Assembly: GCA_013399305.1 (NCBI GenBank)
Contig: VXAI01000164.1
Span: forward strand, 1,749,991-1,813,990
Direction of reading: 5' to 3'
Length of the DNA: 64,000 nucleotides
DNA from: Rostratula benghalensis
Lineage: Eukaryota > Chordata > Aves > Charadriiformes > Rostratulidae
Position numbers and translations under genes: made by a program
Part shown: positions 10,651-55,890 of the stretch, in pieces
How the letters are laid out: every line of letters begins with the position of its first letter
How positions within the stretch are numbered: the first letter of the stretch is position 1
The notes under the pieces: generated by a model
The model's input: only the letters and a program-made list of their open reading frames with translations
Database searches by the model: none
What the model was told of the DNA's origin: nothing

Positions 10651-13020
10651 AACACTTTATTTGATTTTTTTGTTGTTGTTGTTACATTATCATAAATGTT
10701 CTCTAGTCTCAGAAAACAAAGCCCTAGTTTGGAAAATAATGCACATACAAATCTCTTCTTACGGGTATTAAGTATACAGAAATATACAAAGATTTCTCTA
10801 TTATTGTAATATATCATCAGAATGCCCCACATCCCACATTTTTACTCAGGTCCACTGTACCGGTAAGCGTAAACTACAAAGGTAACAAGCAACCTGAAAA
10901 AGACATTTTTTATATAATTATATATATGCATATATATATATCTACAACAGTGCAAATATATCACAGCGTGCAGGTGGCAGTAGTCTCTAGAGAAGCATAC
11001 TAAATTTGATTCATAGTAATGCAAATGCATTACAGAAACAAGAGACAACAATGACATATTAGATATACAGAATATGCACACTTTAGCACGCTGATTTAAA
11101 ATGATACCTTGCATTGACTCTTGCTTTAAAAACAAAGGAATAAATGTTAAATAATTCAGTAACAGATTCAAGGGCAGTGTCTCACAATAAGGTCAACTGA
11201 CTCAGATAAGGTATTTCACAAATCTTTACTCATACAGGTAAAGGCTTGGCCAAACTGCAGGACTTGTTTGTCTTCTTTTTAGATATACCAGTGTAATCTT
11301 TTCATTAAATTTCATTTGCTTTTACCATAACTTAAGAGCATTTTTTCTGATTTTTTTTTTTAATTGCTCAACAACAATTCACAATTGTAAAGGCTGGTAC
11401 AATTATCTTTGAGGCCAGGAAAGCTGGTTTTTGGAAGTAATAGAAAGGAGTTTGTATAGCAATTATCCAAAATAGGCTACTAAAATATGCTACAATGGGG
11501 TCAGGAAAAAAAAAAAAAAAAAGAAGACATCACAGATGCCACTGAAGTAAAAACCCTATTAACATTAAAAGTAAAGATTTCCACGTTGCCTTGAAATCTG
11601 CTTAAAAAGACATTTTAGAGTTTTTGTCTTCTTGAAAGAGCAAAGCACACCCACAGGTACTCGGTAACTCACAGAAGTCTGAATGTCATCTCTCCACTTG
11701 TAACTACTGCGCACTGTGTCCCAAGCAGCAAAATTTTACACCCCACGTGGACAGTAACCACAAATATCTAGCAATAAGGATGCAAGCAACTGGTAAGCAT
11801 TGGATGAGCTGCATGGAGGCCCCTGGAGAAAGAAAATGGGTTGACAAAATCTCGGTGTGTCTCAAAGGCATAAACAACGCAGATAATGTAGGCTGGCAGG
11901 CTGAGCCATGGAGGATTTCTTGTGGCAAAGGATACTTATTTTGCCCAGACACCCTTTGCTTTACTGCGCTGGCAATGGGTCTCAACAGAAATCTAAATCT
12001 CTTAAAGGAGGGTTCTACAGCTGACAACTGCATTAGGTTAGAGTTCATTATAAGATTTCAAAATAATAAATACACCGAAGCTAGGTTTCACGCTCTACAG
12101 TACCATTACTACTTCACAACCTCTAGGTGAAATGTGCACAGAAAGAGAAATACACTAATATACACACAGAGAATTAAAAGCAAACTTGTTATGTCTACAG
12201 GCTCAACCTGCAACTTTTGGAGGTGTAATATGCAGATCGGTATCTGGGGTTATGAAACCCACTCAGCTCTATCCATTACAACAATATCTTTACATATTAT
12301 GAAAACAGGACAGTGGGAGTTGACACCCCAAAATGCTACTGCCCCTGTCCACAAGTAGCCAAGCTCATGACTAACTTCACTGACACTCAGCACGTAATTT
12401 ATGCACTCGTTAGTGCTGTGTGGCAGGATTAATAGGACCTGTATCACAGGCAGAGCAATGATCAGCCTGTCACAAACTGCTACGCAGTATGTGACACGGG
12501 GTCATTTTCTGCCTACTTCTAGCTCCCAATGGCTTTTCAAAATGCCTTTATCGTAGTTTGTAAATGGCTTTCTGTACAGAACTAAAAGAAATAAGTTCCT
12601 GAGTGACTGCACCCTATCGGGCTAGTCTTGCAGGAAAATGGATCTACACAAGAAGATTTTCTCAAAGAAAAAAGAACACCACGTGGGACAGTATCTCTTC
12701 AGGTCTCAGTGGAGATCCCCCCTGCAGAAATACAGGCTGATTATCTACCACAGTCAACCTGCTCTGAAGATGGCCAAGGCTAGATATTGCCAAAACCAAC
12801 CTCAACTTTTTCCAATATTCCTGCTTTTGGCAGGGATCTTTCCTGTCCTGTGTAAATGTTAAAGGGAACAATCCTAACAGAGTTCAGGGTGAAGTCCAGA
12901 CCTTTTCTAACTCATGGTATGGTCACAGAACCAAGCTGCTTGTTAAGTGTGCTGTGGTATCCACAATTCAAGACCAGTTTTAACAGGTTTCCACTTCAGC
13001 AAGGAATTGCTTCAACTTCC

Positions 13021-13080
13021 AGCCCCAAAGGTCTGAGCTCCAAAGGTCCAAGCACCAAAGCTTTAAGCTCTGAAGTTTCA
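13021..13080 (+). repeat. Four degenerate 15-bp tandem units
   Basis: Exactly 60 bases in four units of 15 starting AGCCCC, AGCTCC, AGCACC and AGCTCT. The first two differ at three positions; the last two are more diverged. In one frame it would read as 5-residue repeats (SPKGL, SSKGP, STKAL, SSEVS), but there is no sign of a gene around it. Confidence 0.8.
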
Positions 13081-16000
13081 ACATACAGGGACTTGTCTCC
13101 TCTAACTTTACATGTCCACAGCAGGTAGGCAAACTATCTAAGGTACCTTCCTAGGCTCTCTCGATCATTCATGCAAGTGTCCTGTACCTCCATGAGGGCA
13201 AATCATACTTTTTTGTCTCATTACCTAATTGCAAATCTTCTGTCAGTGCCCAAAGTACATGCCTAGGAAAGATCTCAAAGGAGATGCTAAGTTCAGCGCA
13301 AAGCCTTTGTAGCTGTCCATCTAGTCCCCATTACCTTAAGAAGGAGTTTGGGAAACCAGAAGAAATGCACAAAATACAGGTCAGGAAGTCCAGGAAGCTG
13401 AATTATACTGCTAAAATTTCAATTTGTCCACTTCAGGGCTGTTGCAAAACTGGAACCATTCTGGCAAAATGGAGATCCAGTCCTGTTCCAGTTGACATTG
13501 CCCTGGGAAGAGGCGTGACTTCAAATGTGGCAACTGCTATACTAACACTCACTGTACAGCAGAGTCAAGTCACTAGGAAAAATGCTTACCTTAGGGAATT
13601 ATGGAAGCACCTTGGGTCCATTTGTCCTGGAGATGGCCGTTTCTTTGCTTTTTTTTTTTTTTTTTAGCAGAGAAAAATAGATGATTAACTGAGCCTGAGA
13701 CTGAGACTCTCATTTTTAGACAGCTATGGTTCTGTGAGACAAAAACAATTGTTTTCTCCAAAAACACTACCCAGTTGATGAAAATGTAAAAGAATTTAAT
13801 TTCATTGGCTGAATCATGGTATCCATATTTAAAAGCAGCATGCCTGTAGCGTCCTCTTGTGCCACATCTGGATCCTGACAATAGGCCAATGCTGCAGCTG
13901 ACCACCTGCATCCTGAGCTCTACCTATGCATTCAGAAGGAAGCTCTGTCTCACTGCTTCTACTGCAGCTGATGTCCTTTACAACCAGGTTCACGCTACAT
14001 CACAAAGCTTTGACCAAAACAAACACAGGTCAAGAGAAGTCTTCTGCTTGGGAAAGCATTTGAGGTTGTGCTTATACGCCACTCAACCCGAAACAGCTGA
14101 TGCCCTTCAAAATCCTCCCTGAATGAGGATACGCCAGAGTAGAGCCAGTGCCAGGCTGAGACAGGAAATACTGTGCTCAATCCCTGTGAAGAAGATTCCA
14201 AGCCAGCTTCTGCTGTACTAAGATCAAGGAACACCAGAGCAGATCCCACAGATACCAGATGCTCCCCAAAGAACTAACTTAACCCCAGTGAAGGTGCTGG
14301 TAACCAGCCCTGCAGCACTGGGGGGGCTCTCCTGCATCACCCAGCCACCAGATGAGACTGGACCTGAAGCTCGGTGACCAAAGGCAATGTGGAAGAAGGT
14401 GCATCAGGCTGCAGAAAGTGGTACACCTGCTGTTTGCACCCTCCTCATGCACATTTTCTGAGGAGCTCTGTTTAGAAACACCATCACTGCACCTTAAGTC
14501 TCTCCCTCTGCCCCTTGTTCTGATTCCTGAATACAATGGCCACAGAGCAGGAGATGAAAGAATAAAATCACATTCCAGTAAAAGTTAACACTGAAAAATA
14601 AATAATTAAAATCCCTTCCTGCTTAGTTTGGAAAGTAAAAATAAATGCTGACATTGTTTGAATGTAAAGCAGTCCTGGATTGTCATTTCTAGTACAGAAG
14701 ATAAAAAAAGGAAGTTCATTTTCCTTAACAGAACTATGCAGATAACAAAAGCAATTATGCAAAGCAACAATAAATATACAGAAAAATATAGAGTCATCTC
14801 CATGCTTGATTTTCACTCTTCTCTTCTCCACAAAAGAAGTATTTTGTGATTCAAAAAAGATTAATTCAAGATCACTGCAAAGCTGTAATCTCCTGGAGAC
14901 TAACCCAAAGCAAGTGGATTTTTCAGTTGACTCTCTGAGCCCGTTTAGACAGCCAGCATTTCAGTCCTTCTGCTCAACACAGCCCTCACCCAACAAAGCA
15001 CTTAAGCCTAGACTTTAACTTAAAGCCATTAGTTGTTCCTCTGATTCACAATGGAGATGTGAGAAGTTAAGATACTTACGCGCTTTGTTGGAACAGGACT
15101 TCAAAGGATCCCATTAGGGGAGAAGATGTCCACCTAGTCTTGAGAAAACAGGACAGCTAGGACCTCCTCTGTTAGGATCACTGGGGTGGTACAGGTCAGT
15201 ATGTAAGGTGCTGCTTTCTAGAAACAGGTTTTTAATGAAAAATTTGTTTCTATTGACAACAGATTTTGAAACAAAAGAGTAGACTGAAATGCCAGTCATC
15301 AGATACATCCTGTACTTGGATATTCTTCTGTTACTTCCTTTGATCCATAAAGATGAAATTTTCTCAATTCCTTTTGTGAGCAGAATCTGTTTTCCAAATC
15401 TTTTATTTAGTGGCAAGTAATAATATTTTAAGCTCCTTTTTAAAAACTTTCAGGGTTTTCCAGATTATATGCAAACGTCCACAAAGAAAAATGACAAAAA
15501 AACATCTGAAGCACATGAAGTCTTAACTGATGCACACATTAACCGAAGCAACACGCGCAAAACAAACTGAAACAATATGAGGAGGCCAACATAAAACTAA
15601 AGTCATCCTGCAATCCCAACAGAAATCATACATTCAGTCTTCAAGAGACTTTCAAAAACACTTCAGCCTCCTACACAACTTTTAGCCAGATTGTGACTAG
15701 TCTGAATGCTAATAATGGCATTGATGTTAACCGGTTTATGGCAATCTATGTATGGCTATATAAACTGAAGATCTGAAATCTTCAGAATCTTGCTGCTTCA
15801 TTATTCTTCCACGTGAAGCCTCCAGAGCTTCACATGTGATTGCTTACCACTGCAGCACACGCATGCTCAGTCCATTAACCTGGGAATGTTTTATACCAGC
15901 CTGGTAGAATTTATTCCCACATAAATAAAAAGAAGCCACGCTGAGACTACATTAAAAATCTTTGCAGTATATGAAAACATAGTTGGGATGGACTTTAAAT

Positions 16001-18680
16001 ACTTCTGTCACATAGTAGTGACAAAGAGATAGCTTTAGTTAATTTTAGAGCTAATGAGGGAAAGAATGGTTATCGCATTTATGTGTAGCACTGAGTTTCA
16101 AGATAATTCATTTATTTCTTTACTGGGATTCTACAGTTTGAAAGTGTTCCTTAGAATAGGAACTTTGAGCTAAATGCTGCCAGCAGATGGTTGGGAAAAA
16201 GCATATTTAACAAAACAGGAATGACAAAAAATAGTCCAGAGCATGTATTTTCTTAGGAACACCTAAGGACCAGATTTGGCTACCATAATACAACACAAAA
16301 TTACAGTACAGGAGGACTTGTTCCAGACTAAAGAGGTAAAATAAGGAGGTCTACAAACAGAGGGATAGACACAGATAACAAGACAGTATCCCAGGAACTC
16401 ATACTGCTAAATTGTTCTGGACAGGAGAAGACATCATTGTCATTGCATGAGTTAACAACATTGAAATGTCAGCAAGTTACTTCATTTGGTACACTGCAAC
16501 TGATTTTCAATGTGGTATTTTGGTAAATGGTGTTGGTAAACACACAACATGAACCCTGAAGTTATTTAATGCCATGGATGTCACACACCTTTCCTACTCT
16601 GCTAGCCTACAGCCAGACCAGCAGCACGCAACAAGACAGTAATTTGGCAAAGGCAGTTTTTTATCTGCTTGCAAACAGCATTTGAACCACCTGTATTATT
16701 CACAAATATTTTGAGAGTCTTCAAATAATCAAGGCATGCTGTGCCAAGGGATTTCAGCTTGTGACTTATTTAAAAACTGTTCACGGTTATGAGTATTATT
16801 TAGAACAGCCAAAATTCTTAATTTCTCTTATCTGACAGCCATATAGACCCATACGTGCTTGTGATTATGCCTGAGGAAGCTCAGAACTCTCCAAGAGCTC
16901 TACTGGCTCCAAGACATTCTTCGAAAAAACAGCAACAAAATTATGCAAAGTGGTTGTGTAAGGATGTTTTTTTCTTGTACAGTAACAATCAACCTTGCTT
17001 TCGGAGGTCAATCTTATTTTCAGAAAAAGTTCAGCTAACCTTCCTAAACCACGTGACTCAACTTAAAGTCTTGCAGAACACAGTTTTAATTCAAGTATCC
17101 TGAGTTTAACAGATACACGTGCTCTACATCTATACTGGTAAATTAAACTGGGCCTGGGCACGGGCCAGGAAAACAATTGTCTTTGTTGCTAAATGACAGA
17201 GCCGCAGCCCATCACAGCCGGAGCTTTTCCAGACAACGTTTGGGTTCTGTTTAGAAGTAAGTACCCTATAGGGACCATTCCTATTAGCTCCAGTTGCCTG
17301 AGGACTAACAGAGCTGGCCCCAGCTCTTAGTTTACTGGTACAGCCACGGAGTCCTCAAAAACAGTCTGAACTGTTGACACCCTGCTGACCAGCACATGCC
17401 TAAAGTCCCTCCTCATCTACCTTACTGTCATGAGCTGCTGAGCTCCTGAACGGTTTGCTGACATTGAGCTGCTTCCAATCTACAAGGCTTCACTATCCTG
17501 ATAAACACTTTTATAGAATTTGGAGGTCTGACTTGAAAGTCTGTAACACTAAGGTAAATGCACAGTAATGGCAGGAGGTAAAGGAATTCGCACAGATGTT
17601 CACCAAGGTGGCCAACATGAGTATGGGCCCCATGATTTCATTTGGGTTGAAAATCTAAACCCATGCAAATCAGTGAAAAAATGCACATCAACTTGGAACC
17701 AGAATTCCCACTGCCAAGTTTACAAAGGTGAGATACAAAAAAAAAATGCTTCTGTTAAAGGTTTCATTAGTGCTTAGATCAATTGGCATCAGTTCCCATG
17801 TCGCAGGATGAGAAGAGAACTGCTTGAAATAATTAGACCTAGAATATTACAAGGTCATTTGTGTATTTTGAGGACAGTCTTACATGTACTCTGTTGCAGG
17901 TATAAGGAACACTGCCATACGAGGCAGTCACACATGTTTTAACACAATAACCAAGCTTTGAGCTGTGGATGGCTCTTGCACTCCATCAAACTTTAACAAA
18001 ATAGCTCAGGCTTTAGGGATAGATTCTGCTTTCACAGTTTAAGAAAAAATGAGCCTTGGAGTGCTTCGATTTTTTCATTCGCAGGAGGTAGATCATACAG
18101 ATAATGAGCAGAGTTAGTATTTTAAATATCACAAATATTGAGGATTTAAAAGACTATGCAAAAGAACATATTTTCAATCATTCAGTGACAGCTTGAACAT
18201 GTCTGAGTGCCTGTGCTATCTACTGTTGCTTCCAAATATGGACCACAGGTTTAGTGCAGACTCAGAATCTGCTTTTTCCTCCTATCATTATGATTTTCAG
18301 ATATGAGACCAGCTCGACAAGCAAAGCACCAGAGGTCTAAATTTAGACAGAAATAAAACTAATGACTTAAATCACTTTAGGTTTGTTTTACAAAAGTATC
18401 CATATTAAAAAGCTATCTTTACCTTATTAATACTTTTACAGACTTTTGGCCAGAAGGGGTAATTCTCTGGAAAAAGTATTGCAAAGTAATACATAGAAAA
18501 CTGCAAAGATGAAACTCTGAATTGAAAAAGATGACAGAATCCTATTTTCTTTGCTTTCCCCATTTTTAATCTCATTACCTTGTCACCTATAGATGACATT
18601 GTACTATTCTGGCTACCAGGACGTGTATTACCTTATTGTGAAATTGGTTTTCATAAGGAAAACTCCTGCAGCCAGGTTTT

Positions 18681-18686
18681 TTTATT
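18681..18686 (-). terminator. Nearest candidate ABCG1 poly(A) signal
   Basis: AATAAA on the minus strand 283 bases past the ABCG1 stop, the first canonical hexamer downstream. Use is unproven: several further hexamers lie farther out. Confidence 0.3.
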
Positions 18687-18968
18687 ACAGTTACACTGCC
18701 TCGGTATTGATATTCTGTGGTGTAAAATTCCCTTCTATTTCTTCTTCCTAGTTAAAGCTAGAAAGTGTAATGAAAACATGACCCAACCCAACTGGACTGA
18801 TTGGCTTAACACTATGTGTCCACTATCCCATTGTGGTTCTCTATGGGCTAGGTCATAACAGCATCTAGCTGGGCACTGGGGACTGGCCTGCCACAGTGAG
18901 ACAATGTCAAGTGCACTCTATTGCATGTCTAAAGATCTTCCTACTGCATCGTTTTAGCTGGTTTTCCT

Positions 18969-50361
<31,393 letters not shown>

Positions 50362-50920
50362 TGTGAGCTTTTCCACTGGCTCTGGATGGGATGGAGTTAA
50401 TTTTCTTCAGAGCAGCTGACATGGTGCTGTGTTTTGGATGTGTGACAAAACCAACGTTGATAACACACTGTTTGGGCTATTGCTGAGCAGTGCTTGCACA
50501 GAATCAAAGCTTTCTTTTTTTTTTTTTTACAGTAGGCTGTGGTGCTAAAGAAGGCAGGAGAGCTTACTGAAGGGATATCCCATATCATATGACATTTTGC
50601 TCAGCAATAAAAGCTGGGGAAAGAGGGTGGACAGGGAGATCTTTGGGGTTATGGCATCTATCTTTCCAAGTGACCCTTCCACATGCTGAGGGTCTGCTTT
50701 TTAGCAAGTGGCTAAATATCTGCCTGATGATGGGCAGCAGTGAATGTACTCCTTAATTCACCTTGCTTGTGTGCATACCTTTGATTCATTTATTCAACTG
50801 CTCGTATCTCGATCCACGAGTTTTCAGCTTTTGCTCCTCTGATTCTCTCCCCTGTTCTGGCGGCAGACACAGAGTGGCAGTGCGGGTGCTCAGCTGCTGC
50901 TCAGGGTCACCCCACCACAG
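50362..50920 (+). mobile_element. Solo LTR of an avian endogenous retrovirus
   Basis: Plus-strand wording gatggagttaattttcttc, then ttgataacacactg, then gctgagcagtgcttgcacag, gatatcccatatcatatgac and caataaaagctgggg matches a common bird ERV LTR. A TATA-like AATAAAAG is at 50606-50613. The ends are worn (the usual TG and CA termini and the target repeat are not clear), so limits are approximate. No internal retroviral genes remain. Orientation is opposite to ABCG1. It contains a T run of 15 at 50515-50529. Confidence 0.75.
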
Positions 50921-53900
50921 CTATTCCTCCTAGTAAATGTGCAGAAAGAGTCATCTGTTTGGCTTGCTGAAGTAACTATATTCCATGGATCAACACTGAA
51001 ATCTCTTGGCTCTAATGAGAGCCTGTCTAGCTTAGATACAGCCTCTTACACAGAAGCAGCCCACATGGACTCAGATGAATCTGACTGTCACACCTGGCTC
51101 CCACTGCTATGAGATCACAGAATCACAGAATATCAGGGATTAAAAGGGACCTTGAAAGGTCATCTAGTCCAATCCCACAATCAGAGCAGGAACACGTAGA
51201 TCAGGTCACACAGGAACATGTCCAGGCAGGTTCTGAATGTTGCCAGAGAAGGAGACTCCACAACCTCTCTGGGCAGACTCTTCCAGTATTCTGTTACCCT
51301 CACAGTGAAGGAGTTTTTTTCTCATATTTAAGTGGAACCTCCTATGTTCCAGCGTGCACCCATTGCCCCTTGTCTTATCATTGGCTGTCACTGAGAAGAG
51401 CTCCTGACACTCCCTCCTCCTGACAGTCACTCTTTACATATTTATAAACATTAATGAAGTCACTCCTCAGTCTCCTCTTCTCCAAGCTAAAGAGACCCAG
51501 CTCCTTCAGTCTTTCCTCGTATGGGAGATGCTCCACTCCCTTAATCATCTTTGTGATTCTGCACTGGACTTTCTCAAGCAGTTCCCTGTCCTTCTTGAAC
51601 GGAGAGGCCCAGAACTGGACACAATATTCCAGATGGGGTCTCACCAGGGCAGAGTAGTAGGGGAGCAGAACCTCTCTCCACCTATTAACCACCCCCTTTC
51701 CAATACACCCCAAGAATGCCATTGGCCTTCTTGGCCACAAAGGCACAGTGCTGGCTCATGGTCATCCTGCTGTCTACCAGGACCCCCAGGTCCCTTTCCC
51801 TTATGCTGCTCTCCAGCAGGTCAGTTCCCAACCTATACTGGTACCTGGGATTGTTCTTGCCCAGATGCAAGACTCTACACTTGCCAAGGGAAAATGTGAC
51901 CTGCTCTCTATTAGGTATAGTGGCTCATGCAATCCGTGTTTTCAAAAGCATCTGATACTACCTAATATAAAATCTCATTGTGAGATGAGCAGCTTCATTA
52001 CACGCAGTGATACAGGAATTGCAGTCTGCCAGGATACACACAGTCCTTCTTCGGGCAGTGCGCTCAGTGCCATACAGGAGATGCACAAAGTCTGCATGCA
52101 AATTTTTCCTAATTGTATGTGACAGAGCAAGAGAAAGCCAACAACAGCTGTGGCCTGTGTGCAACTGGAAAAGTAAGCACACCTCTAACATTGTTAGTCT
52201 TCACTTCAGTGCTAGCTAAATGCTTTTGATCGTTATGTGGAAGTGGTGGATGCACCACCTGTGTCTTTGTGCCAACAGGTGAGATTACATTACACCGACA
52301 GGGGCTGCAACAACCCAGGTAATGGCACAAGTACAGAACACTGCTCTGTCATCAGATCACAACATTTTGAAAATATTACTCCTTTTCAAAAATTTCTGTT
52401 GTATGTGTTATAACTGAGTCACCACTCCAATGAAGATCTGGGTGAAACCCAACAAACTGCTTTCAAGCTCTGCTATCTGCCCCTAAGCTAGGAGTTTCTA
52501 CTTCTGTATCTGTAATATTTGTGGCAGTTCTTCTGTATTTTATGGTCGTCGTTATTGTTACCACAGTAGCTCCTACATGCCTTGGTCTCAGATTCATAGT
52601 CCCACATTCCTAGTCAACTGATGTAAAATATTAAGATCTGGGAGCAGGGATGAAATCAGATCTACTCCATTCTTCTCTCCCCCAGTCTCCATTTATTTCC
52701 TAATGAAAGGGTTTGCTACAGTGTATTTTCCCATAAGCATTGCTGTTAGGACCCTCATACATCAATAAAGCAAAGATCACACCAGGATTAGTCTCACATA
52801 GAGTGGTAAACTCAGAACTTAATCAAACCCAGTTTGGCTCTGCCCATGAAAGTCCCACCATCTGTCATGTTAGAAGAATGCTTGGGCAAACTGCACGTGA
52901 AGGGCTCTTCTACAGGGATGTTTTCCAAGCCTAAAGCAGAGGGTCAGTTTGCAACTGATACAGAACTGATACAGAACCAAAACCATAGAATTGGACATAA
53001 GTTCCAATGTACATAAACCCCAAGAATGGGACCTATGAATTGTGCAGCAACAGCCCCTGCAGCAGTATCTCCATATATTTAGGCAATCTTGGCCATCTTC
53101 TACAGTAAGGCAGAGCAACTTCTGGGTGACAAGAGTCCTTGTTCAGGTAAAGGCCCTTTTCTGCCAACTGGGAAGAATCCCCTGCTCCCTCCCATCCCCT
53201 CTCCATCCAGCTTATCTGAACAATGGCTCCAATTCCCTTATAAAGGCTACCTGTGCCTGTAATAAAATAGCATGTGATTTGAAACCAGCAGACCCTCTCC
53301 TCAGGGTGTGACCCACTGAATTCCCTTGGAGCTGTTCTGCCTCTGTCCCAGCAGGGACAAGACAAGGGTCCCTCACTGTGATCATCAAATAGTGGTTCAG
53401 GGGGACAGAAGTCTCTTCAAAGGCAATGTGTATAAGGAGAACATGCAACTGCTTTTGGGGAGGTTTACATCTGTCATTTTTTTCATCTTGCAAAGCCGCA
53501 AAGAAAATGGTGTAGGTGGACGGCTGAAGATTGCTCTTCTCAAAGGCTCCCTCCTGAAATGGGTGCCTACGCTCTAATACTGACTAAGCCACAGGGCTTT
53601 GCTTCTGATCTAATTAGATAATGATACTGCGATACAAAAGGAGAGGTTAATCTTGACTTTATCTTCAATCTCCTTTCCTTGTGTACAGTTGTAAACACCC
53701 TGGAAGCATTTGGAGCAGCTTCTTCCTATGTGTTTTAGTGACGGCACTTGCACAGACTGGCTATAAGTGTGGATAATTAGGGGAGCTGGAGAAGGGGAGA
53801 TAGGAGAGACAATCTTTTAAAATGCACTGGGCAATCCACACAGATCCTGAGGTGTATAAACTCCTGTGTGGTTAGCAAAAAAGACAACGCCGACAACACA

Positions 53901-54329
53901 GCTCTTGCCATCTCTACCCCACTCCCCTCATCTCTGTGAAAAAAAGGCCATGGAGCACTCCCAGTGCTCCCTCAGCTATGACAGGGTGTAAGATGTACAC
54001 AGTGAGCATCCTCTTGAGGCTGACCACAATCTGACAATGCTCTCATCACCTCGTTCCCTTCCCTAAATCAGAGGTGCCCAGGGAAGGCAAATGTCTACCA
54101 TTGTGTGGACAAAGCTGCATATATGGGCAGTGCTGTCCATCTGCAGATCTTGGGTGCTGTTATTTGCTTTCCCCAGTGCAGTCAAGGGACATTTCTAGCC
54201 CTCGAGAAAATCCAAGAAAAGAACATTTCCACCATATTCCTCTTTCTATACCTCTTGTGTGGATGGACCACAAGACTGAGACTAGAAGAGGAAAATCCCT
54301 CCCACTGTACGAGAAGGTCAGGTTCATGA
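50921..54329. other. Repeat-bearing non-coding stretch
   Basis: Holds the CR1 at 51112-51893. From 51900 to 54329 I see no gene; many overlapping open frames occur on both strands around 52830-53580 but none shows family features. Confidence 0.55.
51112..51893 (-). mobile_element. CR1 LINE, 3' end, 5'-truncated
   Basis: Same subfamily as 30140-31057 but inverted. Minus-strand frames read [56 protein letters not shown]. The 3' end is at 51112, with tcacagaatcacagaatatc on the plus strand; truncated near 51893. Several stops and shifts, not active. Confidence 0.93.
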
Positions 54330-54916
54330 TCATATGAGGAACCTGAACATATATAAGCCTATGGAACCTGACAAGATGCATCCCAGAGTCCTGAGGGAAT
54401 TGTCTCATGTAGTTGCCAAGCCACTCTCCATGATATTTGAAATATCTTGGCAGTCAGGTGAAGTCCCTGGTAACTGGAAAAAAGGATGATCAGAGGGCTG
54501 GAGCACCTCTCCTACAAGGACAGGCTGAGAGAGCAGGGCTTGTTCAGCCTGGAGAAGAGAAGGCTCCAGGGAGACTTATAGCAAGCTTTCAGTACTTAAA
54601 GGGGGCTTATAAGAAGGATGGGGACAAACATTTTATCAGGGGCTGTTACAATAGAACAGGGGGTAATGTTTTTAAGCTAAAAGAGGGTTGATTTGGACTA
54701 GATATAAGCAAGACATGTTTTACAATGAGGGTGGTGAGGCACTGGCACAGGTTGCAGAGAGGTGGTAGATGCCCCATCCCTGGAAACATTCAGTGTCAGG
54801 CTGGATGGGGCTCTAAGCAACCTGATCTAATTGAAGATGTCCCTGCTCATTGCATGGGGGCTGGACTAGATTATTTTTTAAAGGTCCCTTCCAACTCAAA
54901 CTGTTGTATGATTCTC
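54330..54916 (+). mobile_element. CR1 LINE with internal deletion
   Basis: Starts in the ORF2 region [20 protein letters not shown] and [21 protein letters not shown], part of the CR1 reverse transcriptase. It then jumps at about 54483 to the 3' region (ggctggagcacctctcctac) and runs to ggtcccttccaactcaaact at the 3' end. Most of the reverse transcriptase between these points is missing. Confidence 0.9.
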
Positions 54917-55189
54917 TCATTGGCTCTTGCAAGTCAAAGCACATGTCATATGTTAGTTTACATAAAACCTTCGTATTTTCCTTCTGCACTCAAAGATACA
55001 CACTCATTCTGGTTCTCTGTCACCAGCAAATCTCTATTCAAACAAGCACAAGTAGCACACATTTACTAGCACGTAAGCATACCCTCTTTTACACCCAGCA
55101 GGAAAGTGAGTGGCAATAATGCTCAGCTAATAAAGAAGAAAATTCAGACAATGATGGCAGCAGTTATAAACAGGCAAATTTGCCCAAAC

Positions 55190-55260
55190 ATAGAATCATA
55201 GAATTGTCTGGGTTGGAAAGGACCTTTCAGACATTTATGAATTGAGCCCACCGTTGATAC
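55190..55260 (-). mobile_element. Short CR1 3'-end fragment
   Basis: Plus strand catagaatcatagaattgtc, ggttggaaaggacctttcag, the reverse of a CR1 3' end, only about 70 bp. Confidence 0.8.
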
Positions 55261-55689
55261 ACGAGAGCTCCAAGCCATTCTTTCTTACAACTTCTAAAGA
55301 AAACAAGAACAAAGTGCAAGCAATGTGATTACAAGTGAAATGACTGAGAGCAGAAAATTACTCAACTTATGTAATGCAGTAAGACCGTACTGAAAAGCAC
55401 CAGCAAAATGCTGCATTTTCTCATACCATTCTTTACACCACCAGCATTCAGGTAGATGAAACAGCTTCCATTTTACAGCCATTTGTCCTGTTATTTTAGC
55501 TTGTTACACAGTTAATCCAGTAGCAACAGACTTGAACCACTTCTAAGCAACCAATATTCTTTTGCTTTCCATTTTACAAAATCAGGTTGTTCCTGCTTTT
55601 CTATAATTATATCATCTTGTCACTACAAAGGAGGAGGAATATACTCCTCTATAAAAATGTTATCTTCAAAATATTTGTTATAATGCTAC

Positions 55690-55890
55690 ACAGTGAGTTT
55701 TTGTACATAAACAAATATACCTGAGTGCATGGGCGTATGTGCATATGTACACATATCTATATGAAAACAGAGATAATATGTATGCATATATACTCACACT
55801 TATATTTACACATCTGTGTAAATGTATTAGATGTATCTACACATGTATACATTATATTGAATGTATTTATCTATAAAGACAATACACATA
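55690..55890. repeat. AT-rich alternating purine-pyrimidine tract
   Basis: About 200 bases dominated by irregular TATG, CATA and ACAT steps (for example tatgtgcatatgtacacata). Not a clean microsatellite; the small open frame within it is compositional. Confidence 0.7.

Larger units (their letters stand above)
10651..18968. other. ABCG1 3' flank and probable 3' UTR
   Basis: Downstream of the ABCG1 stop on the minus strand. AT-rich with several minus-strand AATAAA hexamers (for example at 18681-18686, 16111-16116, 15910-15915, 15402-15407 and 10657-10662), so the true end of the mRNA cannot be chosen by eye. Holds a TA-rich alternating tract at 10910-10945, A/T homopolymers at 11503-11522 and 13646-13665, and the 15-bp repeat at 13021-13080. 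No gene recognised. Confidence 0.55.

Noticed and set aside
10910..10945. TA-rich tract as a promoter TATA region
   Set aside because: Simple alternating TA/CA repeat in non-coding sequence without any gene start next to it.
51528..51899. 123-residue plus-strand open frame
   Set aside because: Antisense shadow of the inverted CR1 at 51112-51893.
55294..55482. PECWWCKEW on the minus strand as the ABCG1 PEGPWWRKK exon
   Set aside because: Only a few residues agree, flanks do not match NIEFRDLSYS, and no acceptor/donor pair fits phase 1.
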